Source: an uncultured Dokdonia sp.
Lineage (GTDB): Bacteria > Bacteroidota > Bacteroidia > Flavobacteriales > Flavobacteriaceae
NCBI GenBank assembly: GCA_937124495.1
Contig: CAKZKZ010000993.1
Coordinates: forward strand, 1-7,189
Direction: 5' to 3'
DNA: 7,189 nt
A model generated the notes under the pieces. That model was not told where the DNA came from. It made no database searches and saw nothing but the letters and a program-made list of their open reading frames with translations. Below, in pieces: positions 1 through 5,863 of the stretch; within the stretch, counting starts at the first letter, position 1, and every line of letters begins with the position of its first letter. The position numbers and the translations under genes are program-made.

Positions 1-1
1 A

Positions 2-325
2 GTAGATACGTTGAAACTTACATTGGAAATAGGGGAATGTCAAAAGGTCAAGAATATCAAAGTGACCTTTCTTGAAGTCCTTGAAGATTCTAGATGTCCC
101 AAAGATGTAAATTGTGTTTGGGCAGGTCAAGCAAAAATTAAAGTACGAATTAAAGAAAAAGGAATGGCTCCTGTTGAAAAAGAACTCATTTTGAATGCTT
201 CTGGAAAAGATGTCTTTATATATACCTCAGATACAACTGTTATAAAAGCGTTGCGATTATCTCCGTACCCAAATACAAGTATACCTTTCGGTGATCGAGT
301 ATATTATTTAGAAGTAAGCGGGTAA
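2..325 (+). CDS. Small protein of unknown function with DSRCP/CVWAG motif (5' end missing)
   Basis: The frame is open from the first complete codon (position 2) to TAA at 323-325, so the gene most likely begins upstream of the window. The TTG at 11 is a possible but unconvincing start. About 107 residues are visible. Counting from the TTG codon, residues 26-39 read DSRCPKDVNCVWAG, a Cys-x5-Cys pair followed by a Trp-Ala-Gly. I recall this wording from uncharacterised small exported proteins and lipoproteins of Bacteroidota, but I cannot name the family with certainty. The remainder alternates short beta-strand-like hydrophobic stretches with Lys/Glu and ends with a YYLEVSG strand, which suggests a small all-beta fold. 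The missing N-terminus probably holds a signal peptide (inference). It converges on the feo-side gene at 349, with only 23 bp between the two stop codons. No function can be assigned. Confidence 0.75.
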   Translation, partial: VDTLKLTLEIGECQKVKNIKVTFLEVLEDSRCPKDVNCVWAGQAKIKVRIKEKGMAPVEKELILNASGKDVFIYTSDTTVIKALRLSPYPNTSIPFGDRVYYLEVSG

Positions 326-348
326 GTTTTTTAATGTATAATACAGGT

Positions 349-579
349 TTAGGTATCTTTATTTTGTACGTATGCTTTAATAGAAAAGAGTAGTAAGATT
401 TCTATAGCAAATCCAAAAATACAGTAGAGAAAAGAAATTCCAAATACAAACCTAAGAATGAGTGCTAAGATTAGATTTCCTATACAATATGCAAACCCTA
501 TAGCAAACTCTTTTAAAAAGTTGTTTTTGTCTTGTTTGTAGTCAAGGATATAGCCTATAAGGACAGCAATAAGCCCCAT
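349..579 (-). CDS. Unknown 76-aa membrane protein at the end of the feo cluster
   Basis: The ORF starts with ATG at 579-577, directly after the TAA (582-580) of the upstream Cys-rich gene, so there is no gap at all. Translational coupling is likely, since no Shine-Dalgarno sequence is seen. The 76 residues are strongly hydrophobic. There is a short N-terminal hydrophobic stretch (about 1-11), a charged loop (DYKQDKNNFLKE, 13-24), and two probable transmembrane helices at about 26-47 and 49-68. A polar C-terminus ending NKDT follows. There are single Cys residues near 32 and 53 and no recognisable motif. I do not recognise the family. Its position suggests a role linked to iron uptake or simply co-transcription with it, which is inference. 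It could be a chance ORF, but the exact stop/start junction and two well-formed helices argue that it is real. Confidence 0.6.
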   Translation of the reverse strand: MGLIAVLIGYILDYKQDKNNFLKEFAIGFAYCIGNLILALILRFVFGISFLYCIFGFAIEILLLFSIKAYVQNKDT

Positions 580-723
580 TTAGTGACAACCACAATTACC
601 ATCACCACATCCATCTTTAGATTTTTTCTTTAAGAAAGAAGGTGTCCACACAAATTTTGAGATCAAATAACCTACAGCAACCAAAAAGATGGAGATGACT
701 ATAATGTTTTGAAATTGATCCAT
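580..723 (-). CDS. FeoB-associated Cys-rich membrane protein (47 aa)
   Basis: A short gene read on the minus strand from ATG at 723-721 to TAA at 582-580. Residues about 6-22 (NIIVISIFLVAVGYLIS) form one transmembrane helix. A basic stretch, LKKKSK, follows at 31-36, and the tail DGCGDGNCGCH (37-47) has three Cys and a final His. This is the layout of the small FeoB-associated Cys-rich membrane proteins found next to feoB in many bacteria: one helix, then a short Cys-rich cytoplasmic tail. Their exact role is not settled; binding of iron at the FeoB exit or assisting FeoB are the usual proposals. The gene lies downstream of feoB on the same strand but is separated from it by 144 bp that contain hairpin repeats. 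It is followed without a gap by the 76-aa membrane protein. Identification rests on the tail plus neighbourhood and is fairly secure. Confidence 0.88.
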   Translation of the reverse strand: MDQFQNIIVISIFLVAVGYLISKFVWTPSFLKKKSKDGCGDGNCGCH

Positions 724-772
724 AGAGTATAATTTATTAAGTTCTCTTATCTAGTCGCAATAAAACGACGTT

Positions 773-878
773 CTTTACTCGATAATCGAGTTTTAAATGC
801 CCCGAGGCTTACCTCGAAATCAAATGGTTTTTCCTTAAAATGCCTCATAGGCTTGCCTTGAGGTAGTTTACTTGAGTA
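773..878. repeat. Two diverged copies of an intergenic hairpin repeat between feoB and the Cys-rich gene
   Basis: Positions 795-817 and 838-861 are related direct repeats. Both start AAATGCC, and both contain AGGCTTRCCTYGA (805-817 and 849-861, 11 of 13 identical). Each copy can fold. The first has CGAGG (803-807) against CCTCG (812-816) around a CTTA loop. The second has CCTCA (843-847) plus AGG (849-851) against CCT (856-858) and TGAGG (859-863) around CTTG, with one bulged T at 848. TTTACTCGA (774-782) before copy one and TTTACTTGA (867-875) after copy two are a further related pair. ACTCGAT-A-ATCGAGT (777-791) is a perfect palindrome. The last part overlaps the 3' end of feoB, including its stop codon. 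No clean T-tract follows in the feo direction, so a plain terminator is not obvious. The module may stabilise or attenuate the mRNA, or be a dispersed REP-like element. Confidence 0.6.
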
Positions 879-2967
879 TTTGATAAGCTACTAAAGCAAC
901 AAGGTACGCAAATGCACTCATCACTCCTAATTGAAGCATCGGCCACTTCCAGCTGTTGGTTTCTCTTTTTACAATGGCGAGTGTACTCATACATTGCATC
1001 GCAAACGCATAAAATAATAATAGAGAAATACCACTAGCAAAATTAAACAGTGGTTTTCCTGTGACTGCATGCGTTTCGTTTGCCATGCGATTTTTAATTG
1101 TTTCTTCTTCATCAGCGCCAACGCTATATATGGTGGCTAGAGTTCCTACAAAAACTTCTCTTGCAGCAAATGAAGTGATCAGTGCAATTCCTATTTTCCA
1201 ATCATATCCTAGGGGTTCTACGGCAGGCTCTATAAACTTTCCTAGATGCCCAATATAACTTTTTTCTAACCGGTAGGATGCAATTTGTTTTTCTAAGTCC
1301 GCTTTCGCGAAAGCGCCCTCATCCATACGCGCAGTTACAATAGCCTCTGCATTTGAAAACTCCTTGGTAGGACCGTAAGAAGCAAGTACCCATAAAACAA
1401 TTGAAATAGCAAGGATGATTTTTCCAGCATCCACAACAAATGATTTTGTTTTTTCTAACACATTAATTGCTACGTTTTTGAACAAAGGCAGCTTGTAATT
1501 GGGCATTTCTATCACAAAAAAGGATTTGCTCTTAATTTTTAAAACCTTATTAAGTAACCAAGCCGATCCGATAGCAGTTCCAAAACCTATAAGGTACAAG
1601 AGCATAAGGGTGAGTCCTTGTAGATTGAAAAATAAAAACTTCTCATCTGGAATGACTAAAGAAATAATAATAAGATATACGGGTAATCGAGCAGAACAAG
1701 TTGTGAAAGGTGTTACGAGTATGGTAATAAGTCGTTCTTTCCAACTTTCTATATTACGTGTGGCCATGACAGCTGGAATGGCGCAGGCAGTTCCAGAAAC
1801 AAGGGGAACAACACTTTTTCCACTAAGTCCAAAACGCCTCATAACTCTATCCATTAGAAAAACAACACGGCTCATATAGCCGCTTTCTTCTAGAATAGAA
1901 ATAAATAAAAATAAGAACGCTATTTGCGGTATAAAAATAATAATACCACCGAGTCCTGCTATAATACCTTCGGCGAGTAAATTTGTAAGTGCTCCTGATG
2001 GAAGTGTATTTTTTACCCACTCACTTAAAGATGCAAAACTAGCATCTATAAAATCCATGGGGTACTGTGACCAATTATAAATTACCTGAAAAATAAGCAT
2101 CAGTATGGCAAAGAAAATTACATATCCCCATACTTTATGAGTGAGTGTGCGATCTAGTCGCGTGCGTAAATCTTTGGCATTTGCAGTATCTATCGTAAGT
2201 GTCTCTTTGAGAACCTCATTAATGAATTTATAACGTATAATAGTTTCCTTTTGCTGTAAGCGTTTAAGGTTGCTTGCAGATTCTGTTTTAAAGGAAGCAA
2301 TAGTATTCATTTCCTTACGTTCTACCTTCCCAAAATTAACATCTTGGGTAATCACTAGCCATAATTTATATAAATCCTGATTAGGAAATGCTTTACGTAA
2401 TCTGTCAAAATATTCTGGTGCGATCACAGAAGCATCTACACATGGTTTTGTAGAAATGTTTTTATAGTCGGTAATGAGTTGTTTTAGATGATCTATTCCT
2501 TGATTTTTACGACTACTTATTAAAGCAATTTTAGTTTGTAGACGTTCTTCCATTGCAGGAATATCAAGACTTATGGCTTTACGCTTCATACGATCTGCCA
2601 TATTAATAGCTAGAATCGTAGGAATGCCAAGATCTTTTATTTGGGTAAAAAGAAGTAAGTTCCGTTTTAAATTTTCTACATCAGAAATGACGACTGCTAC
2701 ATCTGGAAAATCTTTATCATTTTTATTGAGTAATAATTCAATAACAACATTTTCATCTAGTGAAGAAGCATTAAGGCTGTAGGTGCCCGGAAGATCTAAG
2801 ATATGAGCTTTGACACCTCGGTCTAGTTTACAGATTCCTTCTTTCTTTTCTACGGTAATGCCAGGGTAGTTTCCAACTTGTTGATTAAGCCCTGTCAAGT
2901 GATTAAAAACAGATGTCTTCCCTGTATTAGGATTTCCTATAAGTGCTACGTTGAGTTGTTTTGCCAT
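868..2967 (-). CDS. feoB: FeoB, GTP-dependent ferrous iron transporter
   Basis: Inner-membrane Fe(II) importer, 699 aa and apparently full length. The N-terminal G domain shows G1 GNPNTGKTS (11-19), the G2 Thr in YPGIT (34-38), G3 DLPG (58-61), G4 NMAD (122-125) and a G5-like SSRKNQG (151-157). A helical linker runs to about 275. The membrane part follows from about 278, with two gate-type segments. The conserved Cys are C395 in SGTACAIPAVMATR, C424 in PFTTCSARLPVY and C659 in YAFAMQCMS, and AAREVFVG sits at 601-608. FeoA and FeoB are separate proteins here, and no FeoC is seen. The ATG at 2967 lies 4 nt after the feoA stop, so the two are probably translationally coupled. One oddity is that residues 552-556 (AFAKA) are encoded by a perfect 14-bp palindrome (1301-1314) that recurs downstream of rseP. 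It sits in the soluble stretch between membrane segments (about 535-575), where an insertion would be tolerated. Confidence 0.98.
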   Translation of the reverse strand: MAKQLNVALIGNPNTGKTSVFNHLTGLNQQVGNYPGITVEKKEGICKLDRGVKAHILDLPGTYSLNASSLDENVVIELLLNKNDKDFPDVAVVISDVENLKRNLLLFTQIKDLGIPTILAINMADRMKRKAISLDIPAMEERLQTKIALISSRKNQGIDHLKQLITDYKNISTKPCVDASVIAPEYFDRLRKAFPNQDLYKLWLVITQDVNFGKVERKEMNTIASFKTESASNLKRLQQKETIIRYKFINEVLKETLTIDTANAKDLRTRLDRTLTHKVWGYVIFFAILMLIFQVIYNWSQYPMDFIDASFASLSEWVKNTLPSGALTNLLAEGIIAGLGGIIIFIPQIAFLFLFISILEESGYMSRVVFLMDRVMRRFGLSGKSVVPLVSGTACAIPAVMATRNIESWKERLITILVTPFTTCSARLPVYLIIISLVIPDEKFLFFNLQGLTLMLLYLIGFGTAIGSAWLLNKVLKIKSKSFFVIEMPNYKLPLFKNVAINVLEKTKSFVVDAGKIILAISIVLWVLASYGPTKEFSNAEAIVTARMDEGAFAKADLEKQIASYRLEKSYIGHLGKFIEPAVEPLGYDWKIGIALITSFAAREVFVGTLATIYSVGADEEETIKNRMANETHAVTGKPLFNFASGISLLLFYAFAMQCMSTLAIVKRETNSWKWPMLQLGVMSAFAYLVALVAYQILK
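1301..1314. repeat. 14-bp palindrome GCTTTCGCGAAAGC inside feoB
   Basis: A perfect self-complementary 14-mer in the feoB coding strand, read in frame as part of GAFAKAD (residues 551-557). An identical 14-mer lies at 5494-5507 after rseP. In an AT-rich genome a GC-centred 14-mer is not expected twice in 7 kb. It looks like a copy of a dispersed element that was accepted in frame, or a conserved protein-binding site. The frame remains open and FeoB appears intact. Confidence 0.85.
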
Positions 2968-2971
2968 AAGA

Positions 2972-3202
2972 TTAAGATGGCGTTTCTATGATGATATGTA
3001 ATGCCGTCTCTTTACGTATAGCAAGATGGCTTCCGTTTACATTAATATACATAGGGTCTGAAAAAGGAGCAAGTTGTAAAAGTTCAACTTCATTGCCAGG
3101 AAGGCAACCCATTTCTAATAGTTTAAGAGGGACTTTATCTATAGCTATATCTTTAATAACAGCTTTTTCTCCTCTCAGTAAATGGGCAACAGTTCTGTCC
3201 AA
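2972..3202 (-). CDS. feoA: FeoA, cytoplasmic FeoB-partner protein
   Basis: A 76-residue SH3-like protein that works with FeoB in Fe(II) uptake. The family signature is plain: a TVAHLLRGEKAVI strand region (4-16), then PLKLLEMGCLPGNEVEL (25-41), LAPFSDPMYINVNGSHLAIRKE (44-65), and a final hydrophobic strand ALHIIIE. Length matches free-standing FeoA proteins. The start is TTG (3202-3200). An in-frame TAA lies only one codon upstream (3208-3206), and the next Met is residue 32, inside the conserved core, so no ATG can serve. The gene ends 4 nt before feoB. It is probably the first gene of the operon, with a -7 box at 3238-3231 and a palindrome over the leader. A gap of 103 bp separates it from the SCO gene upstream on the same strand. 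Confidence 0.96.
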   Translation of the reverse strand: MDRTVAHLLRGEKAVIKDIAIDKVPLKLLEMGCLPGNEVELLQLAPFSDPMYINVNGSHLAIRKETALHIIIETPS

Positions 3203-3208
3203 TGCTTA

Positions 3209-3238
3209 TTTAGATTAAATTTAAACAAGGCAAAAATA
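3209..3238 (-). promoter_or_regulatory. feoA promoter (-7 box) with overlapping palindromic operator candidate
   Basis: On the minus strand TATTTTTG (3238-3231) matches the Bacteroidota -7 consensus TAnnTTTG, placing the transcript start near 3225 and the TTG start about 24 nt further on. No good TTG -33 element was found. Directly downstream, 3209-3225 (TTTAGATTAAATTTAAA on the plus strand) is an odd-centred inverted repeat with 7 of 8 arm pairs matching. Its left half resembles DtxR/IdeR half-sites (TTAGGTTA-like). A repressor bound here would cover the start of transcription. That is the expected place for an Fe(II)-responsive regulator of feo genes, but AT-rich palindromes also arise by chance. 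Confidence 0.45.
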
Positions 3239-3305
3239 CATCATTTCTAGGAAAGGGGAAAGAGATTTTTTTAGTAAAATTTTTTAAAGGTATTTTTGAA
3301 TATGA

Positions 3306-4007
3306 TTAGTCAAATAATTTTTCTACCCATCCTTTTTTAATTTCGTATTCAGATTTTAAAAATTCAATTTCTTCTAGAAGTCGTTTTATTTCTTCTGGAT
3401 CAGTGCCATCATAATAACCTCTTATTTGACTTTTTTTGTCTATGAGCATAAAATTTTCGGTATGCACCATCGCATTTTCCTCCCCAGGAATATCCTTTAC
3501 TGCTAGATAGCTTTTTCGCGCAAGCGTATAAATTTCTTTTTTAGACCCTGTAACGAGATTCCATTGGGAGTCATTAACTCCTTTTTTTATAGCGTACGCT
3601 TTTAAGATTTCAGGCGTGTCATATTCAGGAATAACAGAATGGGATAATAATAATACATCACTATCTTCTTTAAGTTCTTTTTGGATATCTACCATATGAT
3701 CTGTCATGATAGGACAAATAGTTTGGCAAGTGGTAAAAAAGAAATCGGCTACATATATTTTATCTTTATATGTTTCTTGAGTAATGGTCTCTCCGTTTTG
3801 ATTAATGAGTTTAAAAGGAGCAATTTTATGATATTTCTTTACATATTGAATGGTGCTATCTACAAGTTCATTATCAACCATTTCTGGCTGATAGATAGGT
3901 AGTTTTTTTGGAACGTTAAGAAGACTGTAAATCATAGTAATGATGATAATTGACAAAATGGTCATCACAATGGCAAGAACTTTATACCGTTTAAAAAAGT
4001 GTAGCAT
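3306..4007 (-). CDS. SCO1/SenC family copper chaperone or thiol protein
   Basis: 233 aa. An N-terminal membrane anchor at about residues 9-30 follows a basic FKRYK, so the thioredoxin-fold domain faces the periplasm. The Cu-binding motif is FFTTCQTICP (90-99), with C94 and C98 in the CxxxC spacing of SCO proteins. The distal ligand is H182 in AMVHTENFMLID. Other family features are KIYVADFFFTTC, a downstream SHSVIPEYDTPEILKAYA (122-139), and RGYYDGTDPEEI near the end. SCO proteins deliver copper to, or reduce the thiols of, the CuA site of cytochrome c oxidase, so this is probably for oxidase maturation. The start ATG (4007-4005) gives a complete anchor. The gene is divergent from rseP, and transcription runs towards feoA. 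A short polar C-terminal tail ends WVEKLFD. Confidence 0.94.
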   Translation of the reverse strand: MLHFFKRYKVLAIVMTILSIIIITMIYSLLNVPKKLPIYQPEMVDNELVDSTIQYVKKYHKIAPFKLINQNGETITQETYKDKIYVADFFFTTCQTICPIMTDHMVDIQKELKEDSDVLLLSHSVIPEYDTPEILKAYAIKKGVNDSQWNLVTGSKKEIYTLARKSYLAVKDIPGEENAMVHTENFMLIDKKSQIRGYYDGTDPEEIKRLLEEIEFLKSEYEIKKGWVEKLFD

Positions 4008-4021
4008 ACAAGTAGTTTTTG

Positions 4022-4029
4022 CAAAATTA
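4022..4029 (-). promoter_or_regulatory. Probable -7 box of the SCO gene
   Basis: TAATTTTG on the minus strand fits TAnnTTTG. It lies 15 nt before the ATG at 4007, so the mRNA leader would be only about 10 nt. No TTG -33 element is seen at the usual distance. Confidence 0.45.
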
Positions 4030-4098
4030 CAATTGGAAATTGAGTTGACGTGTTATTTTCCCTTAAAAAAAAGTGAAAAGAAGCGTACAATAGCCTAA

Positions 4099-4133
4099 TT
4101 GCTTTATTATGCCATGTGAAAAGATTACTTTTG
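4099..4133 (+). promoter_or_regulatory. Probable rseP promoter
   Basis: TACTTTTG (4126-4133) matches the Bacteroidota -7 box TAnnTTTG. A TTG at 4099-4101 could be the -33 element, with a 24-nt spacer that is slightly long. The start of transcription would fall near 4138, about 28 nt before the rseP ATG. Together with the box at 4022-4029, this makes 4008-4165 a divergent promoter region. Confidence 0.5.
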
Positions 4134-4165
4134 TGCGTTTTAAATTTTGACACACCACAACAGCC

Positions 4166-5485
4166 ATGGAGCTATTTATACAGATATCACAATTTGTTCT
4201 TGCCATTTCTATTCTAGTGATCTTACACGAGTTCGGTCATTTCTTACCCGCACGTTGGTTTGGAATTAAAGTAGAAAAGTTTTTCTTATTTTTTGATGTA
4301 AAGTTTGCACTATTCAAAAAGAAAATAGGAGATACTGTATATGGAGTCGGTTGGCTGCCATTGGGGGGCTACGTTAAAATTGCAGGGATGATTGATGAAA
4401 GCATGGATAGGGAGCAAATGGAGAAACCTGCTGAACCATGGGAATTTAGGTCAAAGCCAACCTGGCAACGTCTTATTGTTATGGTAGGAGGTGTGACGGT
4501 AAATGTATTACTTGCTTGGATCATCTTTAGTACGTTACTTGTCGTAAATGGGGATGTATATATTCCTGCTGATAGACTAAAATATGGAGTTGAGGTAACT
4601 AAAGAAGGAGAAGCTTTAGGTATAAAAGATGGAGATCAAATCTTAGCCATAGATGGCAACAAAGTTCAGAAGTTTGATAAGGATATTTTATTTGATGTAC
4701 TATTAGGAGATGAAATGACTGTCCTAAGAGATGGGCAAGATGTTACTTTTCCTATTAGTGATCAAGGAAAAAAGATCATACTAGAAAGTAAAAAAGGAGC
4801 TTTTCTTTCTCCTAGAGGAACAAATGTTATTGGAAAAATAGAACCGAATTCATTAGCCGTTCAAAATGATATCCAGATTGGAGATAGAATTGTAGGATTT
4901 AATGGGGCTCCTGTGACATACTGGGGGCAGTTTGAAGAGTTACTAACCGATGCAAAAGGAAAAGACATATCTATTACACTAGATAGAAATGGGACCACTT
5001 CTACAAAAAACTTTTTTATCAAAAAAGACCAAACGGTAGGGGTCTATACAGATATAGATGAATTAATGGTAAAGGATGAATTTAGTATATTGTCATCTAT
5101 ACCAGCTGGTTGGAATAACACAATAAGTTCGCTCACCAAACAAGTTAGACAGTTTAAATTGATCTTCAATAAAGAAGTGCAAGGGTATAAGCAAGTAAAA
5201 GGGCCTATTGGAATTGTAGAAATGATGTCTCCTACATGGGACTGGGTAAAGTTTTGGTCATTTACAGCCATGTTTTCTGTTTGGTTAGCCTTTGTCAATA
5301 TTTTACCAATTCCGGCACTAGATGGAGGACACGTTATGTTTTTATTATACGAAATGATATCTGGAAAAAAACCTTCAGAGAAAACGTTAGAACGAGGTCA
5401 GATTATTGGTTTTATTATTGTGATGGGATTAATGCTTGTCATTTTTGGAAATGATATCTGGAATGTGATTAAGCGTTTTCTATAA
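4166..5485 (+). CDS. rseP: RseP, M50 site-2 intramembrane zinc metalloprotease
   Basis: 439 aa, the usual length. The zinc site HEFGH (21-25) lies in the first transmembrane helix (about 5-20 and onward). The GWLPLGGYVKIAGM region (62-75), typical of RseP, and a second helix at about 103-126 follow. Two PDZ domains come next, the first degenerate (about 140-200, with GIKDGDQILAIDG at 152-164) and the second at about 217-290 (IEPNSLAV, IGDRIVGFNG). The third zinc ligand region is NILPIPALDGGH (378-389), with D386. GPIGI at 346-350 and a last helix at about 411-434 complete the family pattern. RseP cuts transmembrane substrates, classically anti-sigma factors after a first periplasmic cut, and remnant signal peptides. 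The substrate here is not visible. ATG at 4166 lacks a Shine-Dalgarno sequence, which is normal for this group. The gene is followed by a 14-bp palindrome and an intrinsic terminator. Confidence 0.97.
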   Translation: MELFIQISQFVLAISILVILHEFGHFLPARWFGIKVEKFFLFFDVKFALFKKKIGDTVYGVGWLPLGGYVKIAGMIDESMDREQMEKPAEPWEFRSKPTWQRLIVMVGGVTVNVLLAWIIFSTLLVVNGDVYIPADRLKYGVEVTKEGEALGIKDGDQILAIDGNKVQKFDKDILFDVLLGDEMTVLRDGQDVTFPISDQGKKIILESKKGAFLSPRGTNVIGKIEPNSLAVQNDIQIGDRIVGFNGAPVTYWGQFEELLTDAKGKDISITLDRNGTTSTKNFFIKKDQTVGVYTDIDELMVKDEFSILSSIPAGWNNTISSLTKQVRQFKLIFNKEVQGYKQVKGPIGIVEMMSPTWDWVKFWSFTAMFSVWLAFVNILPIPALDGGHVMFLLYEMISGKKPSEKTLERGQIIGFIIVMGLMLVIFGNDIWNVIKRFL

Positions 5486-5493
5486 TGTTTTTT

Positions 5494-5507
5494 GCTTTCG
5501 CGAAAGC
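5494..5507. repeat. 14-bp palindrome GCTTTCGCGAAAGC after rseP
   Basis: Identical to 1301-1314 and perfectly self-complementary. It begins 9 bp after the rseP stop codon and about 25 bp before the terminator. It could fold as a 5-6 bp hairpin in the mRNA tail or bind a dimeric protein. It is not itself followed by a T-tract. Confidence 0.85.
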
Positions 5508-5530
5508 ATATAATAATTAAAAATTATTTT

Positions 5531-5574
5531 AAAAACAGAGGCTATAAAAAAAACTTATAGCCTCTGTTTTTTTT
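5531..5574 (+). terminator. Strong intrinsic terminator of rseP
   Basis: CAGAGGCTATA (5536-5546) pairs perfectly with TATAGCCTCTG (5556-5566), with one more A-T pair inside. The loop is A-rich, and eight T follow (5567-5574). Five A precede the stem (5531-5535), so it may also act from the other side. It isolates rseP from the downstream surface-protein gene. Confidence 0.93.
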
Positions 5575-5708
5575 GCTTTTTTTTAAACGTTTTAAGCGTC
5601 TTTTAAAAAATTTACTGACTTTGTGTTGTTTTGACTTTTAGAATATGTAAGATCGTCTTATTTTAAATATTTACATAGACCTTCCCTCTTCTTAGTTTAA
5701 AATGAGAG

Positions 5709-5730
5709 AATTCCTTTTGATTAAGGAATT
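5709..5730. repeat. Hairpin AATTCCTT/AAGGAATT
   Basis: Perfect 8-bp arms (5709-5716 and 5723-5730) with a 6-nt loop, followed on the plus strand by TTTTAATTTT-like sequence. It resembles a weak terminator or a processed RNA end, about 140 bp beyond the main rseP terminator. Whether a short RNA ends here cannot be told from the sequence. Confidence 0.4.
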
Positions 5731-5810
5731 TTAATTTTCATTCTTTGTTTTTTACTAGTATTTTTCTTTTACTAACTTAATGACCTGATTTTTAAGGCCA
5801 AGTTAATGCC

Positions 5811-5831
5811 TTTTACGGTATTTCCGTAAAA
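5811..5831. repeat. Inverted repeat TTTTACGG/CCGTAAAA
   Basis: Perfect 8-bp arms (5811-5818 and 5824-5831) around TATTT. The TACGG...CCGTA core resembles a site for a dimeric regulator. It lies about 500 bp before the surface-protein ATG and just before the 9-mer tandem repeat, so it may be an operator in that gene's control region (inference). Confidence 0.5.
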
Positions 5832-5842
5832 AAAATATACAT

Positions 5843-5863
5843 TGTTGATAACTGTGTTGATAA
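5843..5863. repeat. Tandem DnaA-box-like 9-mers
   Basis: TGTTGATAA occurs at 5843-5851 and again at 5855-5863, exactly 12 bp apart. A weaker TGTGTATCT follows 12 bp later (5867-5875). The reverse complement TTATCAACA differs from the DnaA box TTATCCACA at one position. The surroundings are AT-rich. No dnaA gene is in the window, so origin function is only a possibility. Confidence 0.4.

Noticed and set aside
326..348. Shared terminator between the convergent genes
   Set aside because: There is a six-T run but no stem in the 23-bp gap.
1061..1258. 65-codon plus-strand frame
   Set aside because: Lies wholly inside feoB on the opposite strand, with no family resemblance; a shadow of the real gene.
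1499..1879. 126-codon plus-strand frame
   Set aside because: Antisense to the feoB membrane domain. Long only because of codon bias of the true gene.
2573..2782. 69-codon plus-strand frame
   Set aside because: Antisense to the feoB G domain; no motif or start signal.
2988..3218. 76-codon plus-strand frame opposite feoA
   Set aside because: Mirror of feoA, which is unmistakable on the minus strand.
3510..3526. Degenerate third copy of the 14-bp palindrome in the SCO gene (GCTTTTTCGCGCAAGCG)
   Set aside because: Differs by a substitution and an indel and encodes TLARKSY, which looks like native SCO sequence, so the resemblance is probably chance.
3965..4153. 62-codon minus-strand frame before the SCO gene
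   Set aside because: Overlaps the SCO start and the divergent promoter region. Composition is unlike a protein and there is no partner or motif.
5044..5454. Frames on both strands within the 3' half of rseP
   Set aside because: Overlap the strongly supported rseP reading frame, including its LDGGH motif.
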